Positions 1 to 7,624 of a stretch of 33,078 nucleotides of DNA are shown piece after piece. The position numbers and the translations under genes were made by a program. Source of the stretch: Pelotomaculum sp. Lineage in GTDB: Bacteria > Bacillota > Desulfotomaculia > Desulfotomaculales > Pelotomaculaceae. The DNA lies in contig JALHFC010000010.1 of assembly GCA_022839445.1 (NCBI GenBank), positions 5,942 to 39,019 on the forward strand, in the 5' to 3' direction. Numbering within the stretch: the stretch's first letter is position 1; each line of letters starts with the position of its first letter. The notes beneath the pieces are model-generated. The model searched no databases, was not told the origin of the DNA, and saw only the letters and a list, made by a program, of their open reading frames with translations.

Positions 1-304
1 ACCTCGCCCCCAGGCGCCCCAACAGAAAAGGAGAGTGAACATGTATTAGATCCAGATTAAGCTGTTTAATAGTTGGCCTAAGATGTAGAGATATAGGAAC
101 AGCAAGGGTAAATTCGGGATTAGTAGGAGAAGGTATAGACGTAAAACGAAACACCTTGCTTTCTTTACTGCAATTTTTATAACTGGGCGCAAAGATAAAA
201 GCCTCATGGCCCAGCTTAGAAAGCTCTTCGGTGAAAGTTTGAATAGAGCGTACAACACCGCTTGTATAAGGTAAATAGCTGTCTGTGAAAATACCGATTT
301 TCAC
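1..304 (-). CDS. Glycosyltransferase family 4 (group 1), N-terminal part
   Basis: The gene starts with GTG at 302-304 behind an SD (GGAGG, 311-315) and runs off the left edge, so only about 101 residues are present. The N-terminus reads MKIGIFTDSYLPYTSGV, followed by a segment with TFTEELSKLGHEAFIFAP and, further on, LDLIHVHSPFLLGRLGA. This is the typical first Rossmann half of GT-B glycosyltransferases of family GT4, such as diacylglycerol glucosyltransferases or PimB-like mannosyltransferases, which transfer a sugar from a nucleotide donor at the inner membrane face. The donor-binding C-terminal half is outside the window, so substrate and exact subfamily cannot be told. A promoter-like pair lies directly upstream. 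Confidence 0.85.
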   Translation of the reverse strand, partial: MKIGIFTDSYLPYTSGVVRSIQTFTEELSKLGHEAFIFAPSYKNCSKESKVFRFTSIPSPTNPEFTLAVPISLHLRPTIKQLNLDLIHVHSPFLLGRLGAR

Positions 305-335
305 TTTTAACCTCCAATAGTTACCTTTATTAATT

Positions 336-365
336 ATTTTATCACAATCACTAAAGATACAGCAA
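336..365 (-). promoter_or_regulatory. Candidate sigma-A promoter of the GT4 gene
   Basis: On the minus strand a -35 like TTGCTG (360-365) is followed after 18 bases by TAAAAT (336-341). The -10 is preceded by TGA, an extended -10. It lies about 30 bases before the GTG start of the glycosyltransferase gene. The assignment rests on consensus matching only. Confidence 0.5.
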
Positions 366-393
366 GTTTGTCCTTAATGGTTAGATTTTGGTT

Positions 394-861
394 TTATGGG
401 CAAATTGTTCTTATGCCTGATATTTTCCATCCCTTTTTCGTGTAAACAAGCGAATATTCCATCTTGCTTAAATATGTAATACCCGTGATCTCGTCGGTTT
501 CTAAAATATCTGCTTGGGCGTTAGCCTTGTTACCGAAAATATGTGTTATTGCACAATTATCTGTTGTCACTAAGTATTCCCAATCCGTGGGCACTTTAAC
601 AAAATTCCAGGTAGATTCAATTAGTCCTTGGAGGGCAGGCCAGGTATAATACGCCCCTAATAACTGTTCCAAATCCTTTTGCGTTGTGGCCCGCAGCCAT
701 GTTGTATCTTCCACGGCGCCTTTAATAACATTCCTGATTTCATCGGCGCTGTTTTTATTCGTTAAATTACATTCCCCAAACTGGATTTGCATAAAAATAC
801 AAAGAAAGACAATGACACCGGCGCAAAGGGTTCTAGACAATTTGTGACGCCTCGCTTTCAA
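394..861 (-). CDS. Small secreted protein of unknown function
   Basis: A 155-residue protein that I do not recognise. Residues 1-31 have basic residues (KARRHK) followed by a hydrophobic stretch (LCAGVIVFLCIFM), consistent with an export signal or membrane anchor; a Cys near residue 31 (FGEC) might even be a lipobox-like site. The remainder is soluble and looks like an NTF2/SnoaL-like or DUF4440-type fold (an early helical part, then VTTDNCAITHIF, EITGITYLSKMEYSLVYTKK and a C-terminal GWKISGI strand), but that is a guess from its look. The frame opens at a TTG (859-861) right after an in-frame stop, without a good SD. A second TTG at 838-840 has GAGGCG just upstream and is a reasonable alternative start. 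It is flanked by the HAD gene upstream and the GT4 gene downstream on the same strand. Confidence 0.65.
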   Translation of the reverse strand: MKARRHKLSRTLCAGVIVFLCIFMQIQFGECNLTNKNSADEIRNVIKGAVEDTTWLRATTQKDLEQLLGAYYTWPALQGLIESTWNFVKVPTDWEYLVTTDNCAITHIFGNKANAQADILETDEITGITYLSKMEYSLVYTKKGWKISGIRTICP

Positions 862-933
862 AGACTAATTGTCTTATAATACGATGCGCCACAAGAAAAA
901 TCCTCCCATGTTATGGTAAACCTGTAAATAAAT

Positions 934-1404
934 TTAATCCCTTAGTGTCGCTACTAGTCTCTTTGGGTTTAATAACAGGTCCAGCCCGCTATTTATGTTG
1001 GCAACAACCACATCTGCAACGTTGAAGGCTTTCACCGATGCTCCTTCATGTCCAATTACAGCTATGCCCAAAGCGGCGCTTGCCAGCATTAAGCGATCGT
1101 TTGTTCCATTGCCTACAGCCACCGACTCACTTGCGCCAAGGTTTTCAATAAAGCGCAACTTTTCCGTTGCGCCCGGTGTTCCCGATATAATTGCCACTTT
1201 ACCGTTTATAGAGGAACATGCCGTATGGACAGAACCAAATGTGTCCGCCGTAAGAATATATATATCCAGTGTAGTTGACAGCCCGTTCAACCTTGCTTCC
1301 ACACCCGGCAAAATTAATCCGTCAAGAGCAATGGTACCGTTAAAGTCCAGAACGATATTTTTTAATATGAGCTTGCCCTTTCCCGGTATGTCTAGATTGA
1401 TCAT
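934..1404 (-). CDS. HAD-family hydrolase, soluble P-type-ATPase-like (COG4087 type)
   Basis: A 156-residue HAD-fold protein without membrane segments. Motif I is VLDFNGT (Asp20 nucleophile; the usual second Asp is Asn22, as in the family called soluble P-type ATPases). Motif II is the Thr of ILTADT (about residue 53), and motif III/IV is VGNGTNDRLML near residues 97-107. The catalytic Asp and the GNGTND Mg-site resemble the phosphorylation domain of P-type ATPases. No membrane or actuator domain is present, so it is probably a small phosphatase with unknown substrate. ATG start at 1402-1404 with the SD AAGGAAGG. It follows the broken pfk gene by 54 bases with no obvious terminator between them, so the two were probably co-transcribed. 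Confidence 0.8.
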   Translation of the reverse strand: MINLDIPGKGKLILKNIVLDFNGTIALDGLILPGVEARLNGLSTTLDIYILTADTFGSVHTACSSINGKVAIISGTPGATEKLRFIENLGASESVAVGNGTNDRLMLASAALGIAVIGHEGASVKAFNVADVVVANINSGLDLLLNPKRLVATLRD

Positions 1405-1458
1405 TTCTTATTCCTTCCTTAGTTACTACTAAGACATCTCACAACATGAAAGTATCAA

Positions 1459-2500
1459 TTAACCACCCAGACAAATGCCGATCTGCCTGGTAATACGGAC
1501 TATATCCCCGTCGACGGGCACCATCCGTAGCTCTCCTACCGCCTCACCGAGAGGAACCGACTCAATGTTGGGTGTACGCAGACACACCATTTTGCCGAAA
1601 CCGCCCTCCATAACCAGGTTTACCGCGCCGGCGCCGTACCTGGTCGCCAGGATCCGGTCAAATGCCGTTGGAGTGCCGCCTCTTTGTAAGTGTCCCAGTA
1701 CTGTAACCCGCGATTCCATCCCTGTTTCCTCTTCGATCTGTTTGGCAACTATATTCCCAATGCCTCCTAGCCGGATGGATTCAAAGTTATCCTCCAACCT
1801 TCGCCCAACAACCATTTCCCCACCTATTGGTTTCGCGCCTTCAGCCGCAACAACAATACTAAACAATTTTCCATGATCACGCCTGTCGTTGATCTTTGCA
1901 ATAATTTTATCCATCGAATAAGGTATCTCCGGAATAAGTATTACGTCGGCGCCGCCGGCAAGGCCTGCTTCCAGGGCAATCCATCCCGCGTAGCGACCCA
2001 TCACCTCAAGGACCATTACCCGGTGGTGTGACTCTGCAGTTGTGTGCAGTTTATCAATAGCCTCGGTCGCTGTATTCAAGGCCGTGTCAAAACCGAAGGT
2101 CTGATCGGTAGCCGACAAATCGTTCCGACTACCGGCAGTCCCTTATTTTCAAAGATCTCCTTGCCGATATTGAGGCTACCGTCCCCACCGATAACGATAA
2201 GAGCATCAATCCCATGAATATTGGTGTTTTCAACAACCCTGTCGGAGACGTCCCTGAAAACTCTTTCTCCTTTTATCAGCATTGGGTAATGGAACGGGTT
2301 GTCCCTGTTGGTCGTACCGAGGATTGTCCCACCACGGGGCAAAATTCCAACCACATCATTTAAAGTTAATTCGCGCGCCTTGTTTTGGATCAGTCCGCCA
2401 AAACCATTTTCAAAGCCGACAACAGAAAGCCGGTATTCCTTAATGGCTGTCTTCACTACCGCACGAATGACGGCATTTAGGCCGGGACAATCTTTTTCAT
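1459..2500 (-). pseudogene. pfkA: 6-phosphofructokinase, disrupted by two short deletions
   Basis: The phosphofructokinase fold is clear in two pieces. Minus-strand 2500 to about 2125 gives ATGAAAAAGAT, then CPGLNAVIRAVVKTAIKEY, GILPRGGTILGTT and IVIGGDGS. From about 2124 to 1459, in another frame, it continues NDLSATDQTFGFDTA, VMGRYAGWIAL, VLGHLQRGGTPTAFDR. At the first junction (about 2489/2490) the start codon region MKKI is joined directly to CPGLN, so the GGGD phosphate-binding loop is missing (about 25 bases by family alignment). At the second (about 2124/2125) VVG joins NDLSAT, so most of the catalytic PKTIDND motif is missing (about 19 bases). Both change frame. An intact gene would give about 360 residues, of the PPi/ATP mixed type. 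GGDG favours an ATP-type site, but the diagnostic Lys/Gly of the second motif is lost. The ATG has no SD and sits 6 bases after a terminator stem. It may be a true pseudogene or a sequence/assembly error. Confidence 0.8.
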
Positions 2501-2506
2501 AAATAG

Positions 2507-2537
2507 AAATACTACCGGTTTTATGCCGGCAGTATTT
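2507..2537 (-). terminator. Rho-independent terminator after the UPF0182 gene
   Basis: A 12-base-pair stem with one G-T pair (2507-2518 with 2526-2537), a 7-base loop, and a U-rich tail (TTTCTATTT) on the minus strand. It lies 18 bases after the UPF0182 stop and ends 6 bases before the pfk start codon, leaving no room for a pfk promoter. Confidence 0.7.
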
Positions 2538-2555
2538 TCAATGTTTTAATCTATT

Positions 2556-5297
2556 CTATTTACCGGCTTTTTCCGCCAGTTCGTTTAGAGTCTGCTTCAA
2601 CTTGTTTAATGATTCACCGTAACCTGCCCAATCTCCTGACTTCAGCTTGTTTTGAGCTTCTTCAAAAAGCTGGTTGGCGTTTTTGGCAAGATCAGCCATA
2701 CTTAATAAAGGCGCTATTGGGGAGCCGGGCTCAATTGCAGGTGGTTTCAAACCTGTATCCGGCCCAAATATTTTTTCCAGAGCTTTTTCAAGTGTCTGTT
2801 CCATTACCACCATTTCCCCGTGGGCTACGATAACCCTGCGCAGTTCCGGCATCCTGCTCTGCTCGGCCTGCATATAAAGAGGCTCGACATAAAGAATAGC
2901 GTCTTTAATCGGTATCACTAAAAGGTTGCCCCGGTTGACCCGCGAACCCCTCTGATCCCACAGGGAAATCTGCTGCGATATGGTTGTGTCCTGGTTTAGT
3001 CGAGCTTCAATCTGCATCGGCCCGTAGATAATTTCCTGTTTGGGGAAATTATAAGATAAAAGCTTGCCGTAATTTTCCCCATCCGATCTGGCCGCCATCC
3101 AGGCAATCATATTTCTCTTGTTTTGCGGGGTAAAAGGTATAATCAGCACAAATTCGGGATTATCTGTTCCCGGCATTTTTATTACAGTATAATATGGTTC
3201 CATGGGTTTTTCTTCATTGCCGTAAAGTTCGGTAGGCAGATTCCATTTATCCTCTTTATTGTAAAACACCTGAGGATCTTCCATGTGGTAAATGGCGTAC
3301 ATGCTTGCCTGTGTTTTGAATAGATCAACAGGATAGCGGATGTGCCGCTTCAAATCCTCCGGCATATTCTCCATTGGCTGGAACATGACGGGAAATATCT
3401 TACTATACGTTAATACCAACGGATCTTCCAGGTCGCTTATATAAAAATCAACTTGTCCGGTGTAGGCGTCCACCACTACTTTGACTGAGTTTCGAATATA
3501 GTTGTTTATTTTATCAAAAGGCTCGGAATAAGGAAACTTGTCGGTCGTGGTATAGGCGTCCCAGATCCAGAAAAGCCTGCCCTCACTCAATACAATATAG
3601 GGGTCCTGGTCGAACTGGAGAAAAGGAGCGATTTTGGGCACACGTTGTTTAATGTTGCGGTAATACAATACCCGGCTGTTATTATCTATATCCCCGGATA
3701 GAAGTATCTTGTAGTCACCCAAGGAAACAGCGAACATGAGGCGGCGAAAAATGTTCGCTATCTGAACGCCGCTGTTTCCCTCATAGGTGGAATAAACGTT
3801 TTCATCCCCTTTGGGGTAGTCAAATTCCTGGGTTTTGTTATTCACTATTACATACTGGTCATTACTTTCGCCAAAATATATCTCCGGGCGGCTGACCATT
3901 AAATCTGTAGCGCTCACCGGAGGAATATCTTTAAGGAAAAAGACGGGTAGACCCTCTCCGGTCAACTCATTGACAGGACTCATGGCGATGCCGTAGCCGT
4001 GGGTAAATTTAAGCCTTTGGTTAACCCATGTCTTAGCCTGGGGCGTGAGGTGATCATGGTTCATTTCTCTGGCCGCCACCATCACCTGACGATAATGGCC
4101 GTCTACGACATAACGGTCCACATCGATATCCTTGAATTCGTAATACAGTCTCATTTCCTGTAACTGGCTGTAAGTTTGCTTCAGCGGTTCCCAATCCCAA
4201 AGCCGGATATTGCTGATTGTATCCTGATTGGCGCGGATGTCTTCCGCTGCCAATATACGCCCGGCCGGGAAGTTTTCCCTCATTATGTTATCAAGTTTAT
4301 AAGCCATCCTGGTAAATTGAATATTTCTTTCCAGGTAAGGTCTTTCCATTGCTATTTCATTAGGTGTAACAATAAATTTCTGCACCATGGCCGGGTAAAT
4401 GCCGCCAAGCAAAACCGAGGCCACTAAAAGTACACCGATGCTGTATATAATGAGCCTGAAACGGCGCATAAACAGGTTTATTATAATGGCCAGTGCGCAT
4501 ACTAGAGCAATGGCAGTCAAGATATTAAAAGCCACGATCGTAGCATGAGTGGCCGTATACCCGGGACCCCATACGGCGCCGTGGTGGGTAAAAAGCAAAT
4601 TGTACCGTTCCAACTGGTAACCCACTGCTTTTATAATAAAGAAAAGGGCTGCCAGGACAGAAAGGTGATAACGGGCTGAGATACTCTTAAAAAGCATGCC
4701 CGGGTTACCCTGGGCGATATTAGCCGCCAGGTAGACCATCGCCACCCAGAAAGCAATAATTAAAATGGCAAGGTTTGCAACTTTGTAAAGAAAAAGATAA
4801 AAGGGAAGCTTAAAAACATAAAAACCCGCATCTAAATTGAAAACCGGATCGATTATACCAAAAGAGGTGGGATTGAAAAATTTTTGTAGAATTACCCAGT
4901 CCCCTGCAACAGTAAAATTAAACAGGAAAGCCATGAACAGGCTCAAAGCTGTAAATAATAACAGCAAAAGTCGCGGTGTGATTAAATGGAGCAAAGGCGA
5001 ACTTTGAATTGTGATCAAATTGTCTTCTTTTACAATATTGGCTTTTTGTGTAGAACTTAGTAGTGGTCCTCTGGTTAACATGAGATTAGCAAACAGCAGT
5101 ACGAAAAGTGTCAGACCGACAGCAAATCGTAAGCCTGCATCAGATAAAACAATTGTCATAAATATGCTCTGATAATTTAGGGAGTGGAACCACAGCCAAT
5201 CGGTATATAGCCTCGCCCCGGCTACTATAACGGCAAATAATACAACGACTGCTATTATTATTAATGCAGAAATAACCTGTTGAAATTTGTTTTGCAA
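2556..5297 (-). CDS. UPF0182 family large membrane protein (COG1615)
   Basis: About 913 residues. The N-terminal third holds roughly seven hydrophobic helices (for example VISALIIIAVVVLFAVIVAG near the start and IIYSIGVLLVASVLLGGIY near residue 290 of the open frame). The long rest is extracytoplasmic or soluble, with typical family text (ERPYLERNIQFTRMAY, DWEPLKQTY, SGDIDNNSRVLYYRNI, DQDPYIVLSEGRLFWIWDAYTTTDKFPYS) and an acidic/helical tail. Function is unknown across the family. The open frame extends to a TTG at 5328-5330, only 7 bases after the stop of the preceding small gene and without SD. I prefer the TTG at 5295-5297, which has AGGAGAGGGG (5305-5314) at 7 bases. It is likely co-transcribed with the zinc-ribbon gene and ends at a terminator. 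Confidence 0.9.
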   Translation of the reverse strand: MQNKFQQVISALIIIAVVVLFAVIVAGARLYTDWLWFHSLNYQSIFMTIVLSDAGLRFAVGLTLFVLLFANLMLTRGPLLSSTQKANIVKEDNLITIQSSPLLHLITPRLLLLLFTALSLFMAFLFNFTVAGDWVILQKFFNPTSFGIIDPVFNLDAGFYVFKLPFYLFLYKVANLAILIIAFWVAMVYLAANIAQGNPGMLFKSISARYHLSVLAALFFIIKAVGYQLERYNLLFTHHGAVWGPGYTATHATIVAFNILTAIALVCALAIIINLFMRRFRLIIYSIGVLLVASVLLGGIYPAMVQKFIVTPNEIAMERPYLERNIQFTRMAYKLDNIMRENFPAGRILAAEDIRANQDTISNIRLWDWEPLKQTYSQLQEMRLYYEFKDIDVDRYVVDGHYRQVMVAAREMNHDHLTPQAKTWVNQRLKFTHGYGIAMSPVNELTGEGLPVFFLKDIPPVSATDLMVSRPEIYFGESNDQYVIVNNKTQEFDYPKGDENVYSTYEGNSGVQIANIFRRLMFAVSLGDYKILLSGDIDNNSRVLYYRNIKQRVPKIAPFLQFDQDPYIVLSEGRLFWIWDAYTTTDKFPYSEPFDKINNYIRNSVKVVVDAYTGQVDFYISDLEDPLVLTYSKIFPVMFQPMENMPEDLKRHIRYPVDLFKTQASMYAIYHMEDPQVFYNKEDKWNLPTELYGNEEKPMEPYYTVIKMPGTDNPEFVLIIPFTPQNKRNMIAWMAARSDGENYGKLLSYNFPKQEIIYGPMQIEARLNQDTTISQQISLWDQRGSRVNRGNLLVIPIKDAILYVEPLYMQAEQSRMPELRRVIVAHGEMVVMEQTLEKALEKIFGPDTGLKPPAIEPGSPIAPLLSMADLAKNANQLFEEAQNKLKSGDWAGYGESLNKLKQTLNELAEKAGK

Positions 5298-5337
5298 ATA
5301 ATTACCCCTCTCCTGATTGGCTACTGCCAACGTATTT

Positions 5338-5517
5338 TTACATTGGCTTAGGTATCTTCTGAGATTCGTCCGCTTCGTATTTAAGTTTCGCCTGGCACCT
5401 TAAACAGACAACCATAGGTTTCTTTTTCGGCATATCGTCATCGTCTTCATTCAGTGGATCAGGACTTGCAATTTCTTCATCAAACAACTTTCCACATAAC
5501 ATGCATCTTATTTTCAT
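5338..5517 (-). CDS. Small zinc-ribbon protein (59 residues, YlaI/DUF2197-like)
   Basis: Starts at ATG 5515-5517 behind a GGGGGT SD and ends with TAA at 5338-5340. The N-terminus is MKIRCMLCGKLFDEE, giving a CxxC knuckle. After an acidic linker (NEDDDDMPKKK) comes MVVCLRCQAKLKYEA with a second CxxC. Two CxxC pairs about 30 residues apart in a tiny protein are the mark of a zinc ribbon. The layout resembles YlaI-type DUF2197 proteins, but I cannot confirm the family. The role is unknown; a nucleic-acid or protein contact is possible. It precedes the UPF0182 gene by a few bases and most likely shares its transcript. Confidence 0.75.
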   Translation of the reverse strand: MKIRCMLCGKLFDEEIASPDPLNEDDDDMPKKKPMVVCLRCQAKLKYEADESQKIPKPM

Positions 5518-5551
5518 AATTAATACCCCCGCGATATTATTAGTTAAAAGA

Positions 5552-5589
5552 CATATTTAACTTCGATACCGCCAGGGCTAATTCCTGCC
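5552..5589 (-). promoter_or_regulatory. Possible conserved regulatory motif before the zinc-ribbon gene
   Basis: In the 200-base gap after deoC the minus strand reads GGCAGGAATTAGCCC, then TGGCGGTATCGAAGTT. From memory, similar GCAGGAA...CGAA-type boxes recur in clostridial upstream regions, but I cannot name a family or check this. It sits about 35 bases before the start codon. It could be a promoter-proximal element or part of a leader RNA. Confidence 0.2.
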
Positions 5590-5717
5590 CAATATAAAAA
5601 ATAAGTCATTTATTCGGGGTTTGGCAGGGCATTGTTAATAATATTACTAGTTTAACCATTAGTGTTAAATTATAGCTTATCATACGGTAAAAACCCTTGC
5701 ATTTTCAAAGCAGGTCA

Positions 5718-6404
5718 TTAATAATCTCTATCTTTCAATTCCTTCATTATGGATATCCCGGAACTTGTACCAAGGCGGCTGGCGCCGGCCTTTATCAGCG
5801 ACAGGGCAGCGGACAAATCGCGGATTCCGCCGGCAGCTTTGACCCCAATGCCCGGGTTTACCGTTTGTCTTAAAAGCATAACATCTGAAACAGTTGCGCC
5901 GCCCCTGCCATAACCTGTAGAGGTTTTAACAAAGTCCGCTCCCGAAGCAACGGATAGGCAGCAGGCTTCAATTTTTTCTTTTTCACTTAAAAAGCACGTT
6001 TCCAGTATTGCCTTGATCACAACTCCTTTATTTTCCCGCCTTGCTGCCTGCACTACCCCTTCCAGATCCCGTTTAACTTGATTTATCAGACCGCCCTTCA
6101 ACCATCCAATATTAATTACTACATCGATTTCTGATGCGCCCGCCCGTACTGCAGCCACCGCCTCGCTTGCCTTTATGGCCGGTTCGTTTGCCCCCAGGGG
6201 GAAGCCAATTACTGTACAGACGCCGGTGGTAGTCCCGGCTAACTCCTTGCGGGCAATACGGACATAACACGGGTTCACACAAACAGCAGCAAATTTAAAA
6301 TCTTTCGCTTGCCTGCACAGTTCATTAATATCACCCAATACCGCTGTAGGTTTTAAAAGGGTATGGTCGATCAAGCCGGCCAGTTCCAATTCTGAGATAT
6401 GCAT
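5718..6404 (-). CDS. deoC: Deoxyribose-phosphate aldolase
   Basis: A 228-residue class I aldolase that cleaves 2-deoxyribose 5-phosphate to acetaldehyde and glyceraldehyde 3-phosphate in deoxynucleoside catabolism. Family motifs are present: IDHTLLKP near the start, VCTVIGFPLG, EIDVVINIGWLKGG with Asp94, the Schiff-base lysine Lys160 in DFVKTSTGYG, and the proton-relay Lys189 in VKAAGGIR. Length matches the usual 210-230. ATG at 6402-6404 follows TAGGAAAATAT, so the SD overlaps the stop codon of ddl. The two genes are therefore tightly coupled, although their pathways differ. Confidence 0.97.
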   Translation of the reverse strand: MHISELELAGLIDHTLLKPTAVLGDINELCRQAKDFKFAAVCVNPCYVRIARKELAGTTTGVCTVIGFPLGANEPAIKASEAVAAVRAGASEIDVVINIGWLKGGLINQVKRDLEGVVQAARRENKGVVIKAILETCFLSEKEKIEACCLSVASGADFVKTSTGYGRGGATVSDVMLLRQTVNPGIGVKAAGGIRDLSAALSLIKAGASRLGTSSGISIMKELKDRDY

Positions 6405-6412
6405 ATATTTTC

Positions 6413-7354
6413 CTACCGGTTATCTAAAGCAAGCTTTAAAATTTTATCTACAAGTTCCGGGAAATCAATCCCCGCCTCTTTCGCGGCGTCCGGGAAAAGG
6501 CTGGTAGCAGTCATGCCCGGTATTGTGTTGACCTCAAGGACAAAAGGGTTACCGTCAATGTCAACCATAAAGTCCACTCTGGCCAACCCCCGGCACCCAA
6601 GCGCCTTATACGTCCGGACAGCCAGGTCCTTGATGATATCTTGCCGCTCCTCCGGAATGCGTGGGGGAATGATATGATCGCTTAATCCAGGAGTGTACTT
6701 GGCCTCATAGTCATAAACCCCGGTTGCAGAAACGATTTCAATTAAAGGCAGGGCCACCGGTTCATCGTTGCCCAGTACGGAAGCGGTTAGTTCCACCCCT
6801 TTGATAAACTGTTCCACTAAAGCCACCGGATCATACTGGAAAGCCAGTTCGAACGCCGGGGCCAGCTCCTCCTTTTTGTGGACAAAAGATATCCCGATGG
6901 TTGAACCCTGTGTCGGCGCTTTAACGACTAGGGGTAGCCCCATCTCATTATACACACGTTCGGATATATTTTCCAGCCCTTCGCTTGTAGCTTCTTTTTG
7001 ACTTACAATCATAAATTGCGGAGTTGGCAGACCCTCGAAAATAATCATCTTTTTTGTTGCAACTTTGTCCATAGCCAGGGCGCTAGCTAGTACACCCGAA
7101 CCGGTATATGGTATACCGAGTGTTTCCAGCATCCCCTGGATGGCGCCGTCCTCCCCGTATTTGCCGTGCAATGCCAGGAAGGCAATTTCAACACTTTCCT
7201 CCTTAATTCTTTCAACAACATCAAGGCCGACGTCTATTTTCACAACAGGATAACCTTTGCTTTGGAGAGCCTTATAAATAGCGTCGCCGGTCCTAAGGGA
7301 AACATTTCTTTCCGGAGACCGGCCGCCCATTAAAACACCAATCCTAGGCGCCAT
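6413..7354 (-). CDS. ddl: D-alanine--D-alanine ligase
   Basis: A 313-residue ATP-grasp enzyme that makes D-Ala-D-Ala for peptidoglycan. It begins with RIGVLMGGRSPERNVSL (Glu15 is the N-terminal substrate contact), has FLALHGKYGEDGAIQGMLE and GIPYTGSGVLASALAMDK, the ATP-grasp core VVKAPTQGSTIGISFV, the omega-loop YDYEAKYTPG, and the metal/ATP end CRGLARVDFMVD plus FVLEVNTIPGMT. The KYTPG tyrosine is the type found in true D-Ala-D-Ala ligases, not D-lactate ligases. The ATG at 7352-7354 has a perfect GGAGG at good spacing. Two TATAAT-like -10 boxes lie just upstream (7372-7377 and 7388-7393) without convincing -35 boxes. Confidence 0.97.
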   Translation of the reverse strand: MAPRIGVLMGGRSPERNVSLRTGDAIYKALQSKGYPVVKIDVGLDVVERIKEESVEIAFLALHGKYGEDGAIQGMLETLGIPYTGSGVLASALAMDKVATKKMIIFEGLPTPQFMIVSQKEATSEGLENISERVYNEMGLPLVVKAPTQGSTIGISFVHKKEELAPAFELAFQYDPVALVEQFIKGVELTASVLGNDEPVALPLIEIVSATGVYDYEAKYTPGLSDHIIPPRIPEERQDIIKDLAVRTYKALGCRGLARVDFMVDIDGNPFVLEVNTIPGMTATSLFPDAAKEAGIDFPELVDKILKLALDNR

Positions 7355-7437
7355 TTTTTTACCTCCTCACTATTATAAATTGCTTCTATTATATTCGTTC
7401 CAATTTAAGAAATTCCTTTGCCGGCACTGGATTTCTC

Positions 7438-7467
7438 TTGACTTTAGACAATGTATTTTTATATAAT
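7438..7467 (+). promoter_or_regulatory. Sigma-A promoter of tRNA-Trp
   Basis: TTGACT (7438-7443), an 18-base spacer and TATAAT (7462-7467) sit 22 bases before the mature tRNA end. It is one of the best consensus promoters in the window, fitting a stable-RNA gene, and points away from the divergent ddl gene. Confidence 0.8.
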
Positions 7468-7489
7468 ATGTTTGCAGGATAGATAGCAC

Positions 7490-7564
7490 AGGGGAGTAGC
7501 TCAATGGTAGAGTAGCGGTCTCCAAAACCGTTGGTTGCAGGTTCGAGCCCTGTCTCCCCTGCCA
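7490..7564 (+). tRNA. trnW: tRNA-Trp (anticodon CCA)
   Basis: A full cloverleaf of 75 bases. The acceptor pairs AGGGGAG with CTCCCCT, the D-arm is GCTC...GAGT, the anticodon stem GCGGT/ACCGT encloses CTCCAAA with anticodon CCA, and the T-arm GCAGG TTCGAGC CCTGT is followed by discriminator G and an encoded CCA end. It is a single tRNA on the plus strand among minus-strand genes, with its own promoter and terminator. Its CCA anticodon should not read UGA well, which bears on the UGA codons in hdrA and flxD. Confidence 0.96.
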
Positions 7565-7573
7565 GAAAAGCCA

Positions 7574-7607
7574 AGTACCGCAAGGATTTGCGGTACTTTA
7601 ATGTTTC
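7574..7607 (+). terminator. Terminator after tRNA-Trp, possibly bidirectional
   Basis: A perfect 10-base-pair stem, AGTACCGCAA (7574-7583) with TTGCGGTACT (7588-7597), with a 4-base loop, followed by TTAATGTTT. It ends the tRNA transcript. On the other strand it lies 28 bases past the iorB stop and can serve that operon too. Confidence 0.7.
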
Positions 7608-7624
7608 TATCGTCCTATAAAATA

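Noticed and set aside
46..258. Minus-strand frame of 70 residues
   Set aside because: It overlaps in another frame the clear GT4 glycosyltransferase N-terminus that reads from GTG 304, and its composition is that of an out-of-frame shadow.
5690..5717. Terminator after deoC
   Set aside because: A stem CCTGC/GCAAGG with a bulge is followed by GTTTTTACC, but it is too short and irregular to list as a feature.
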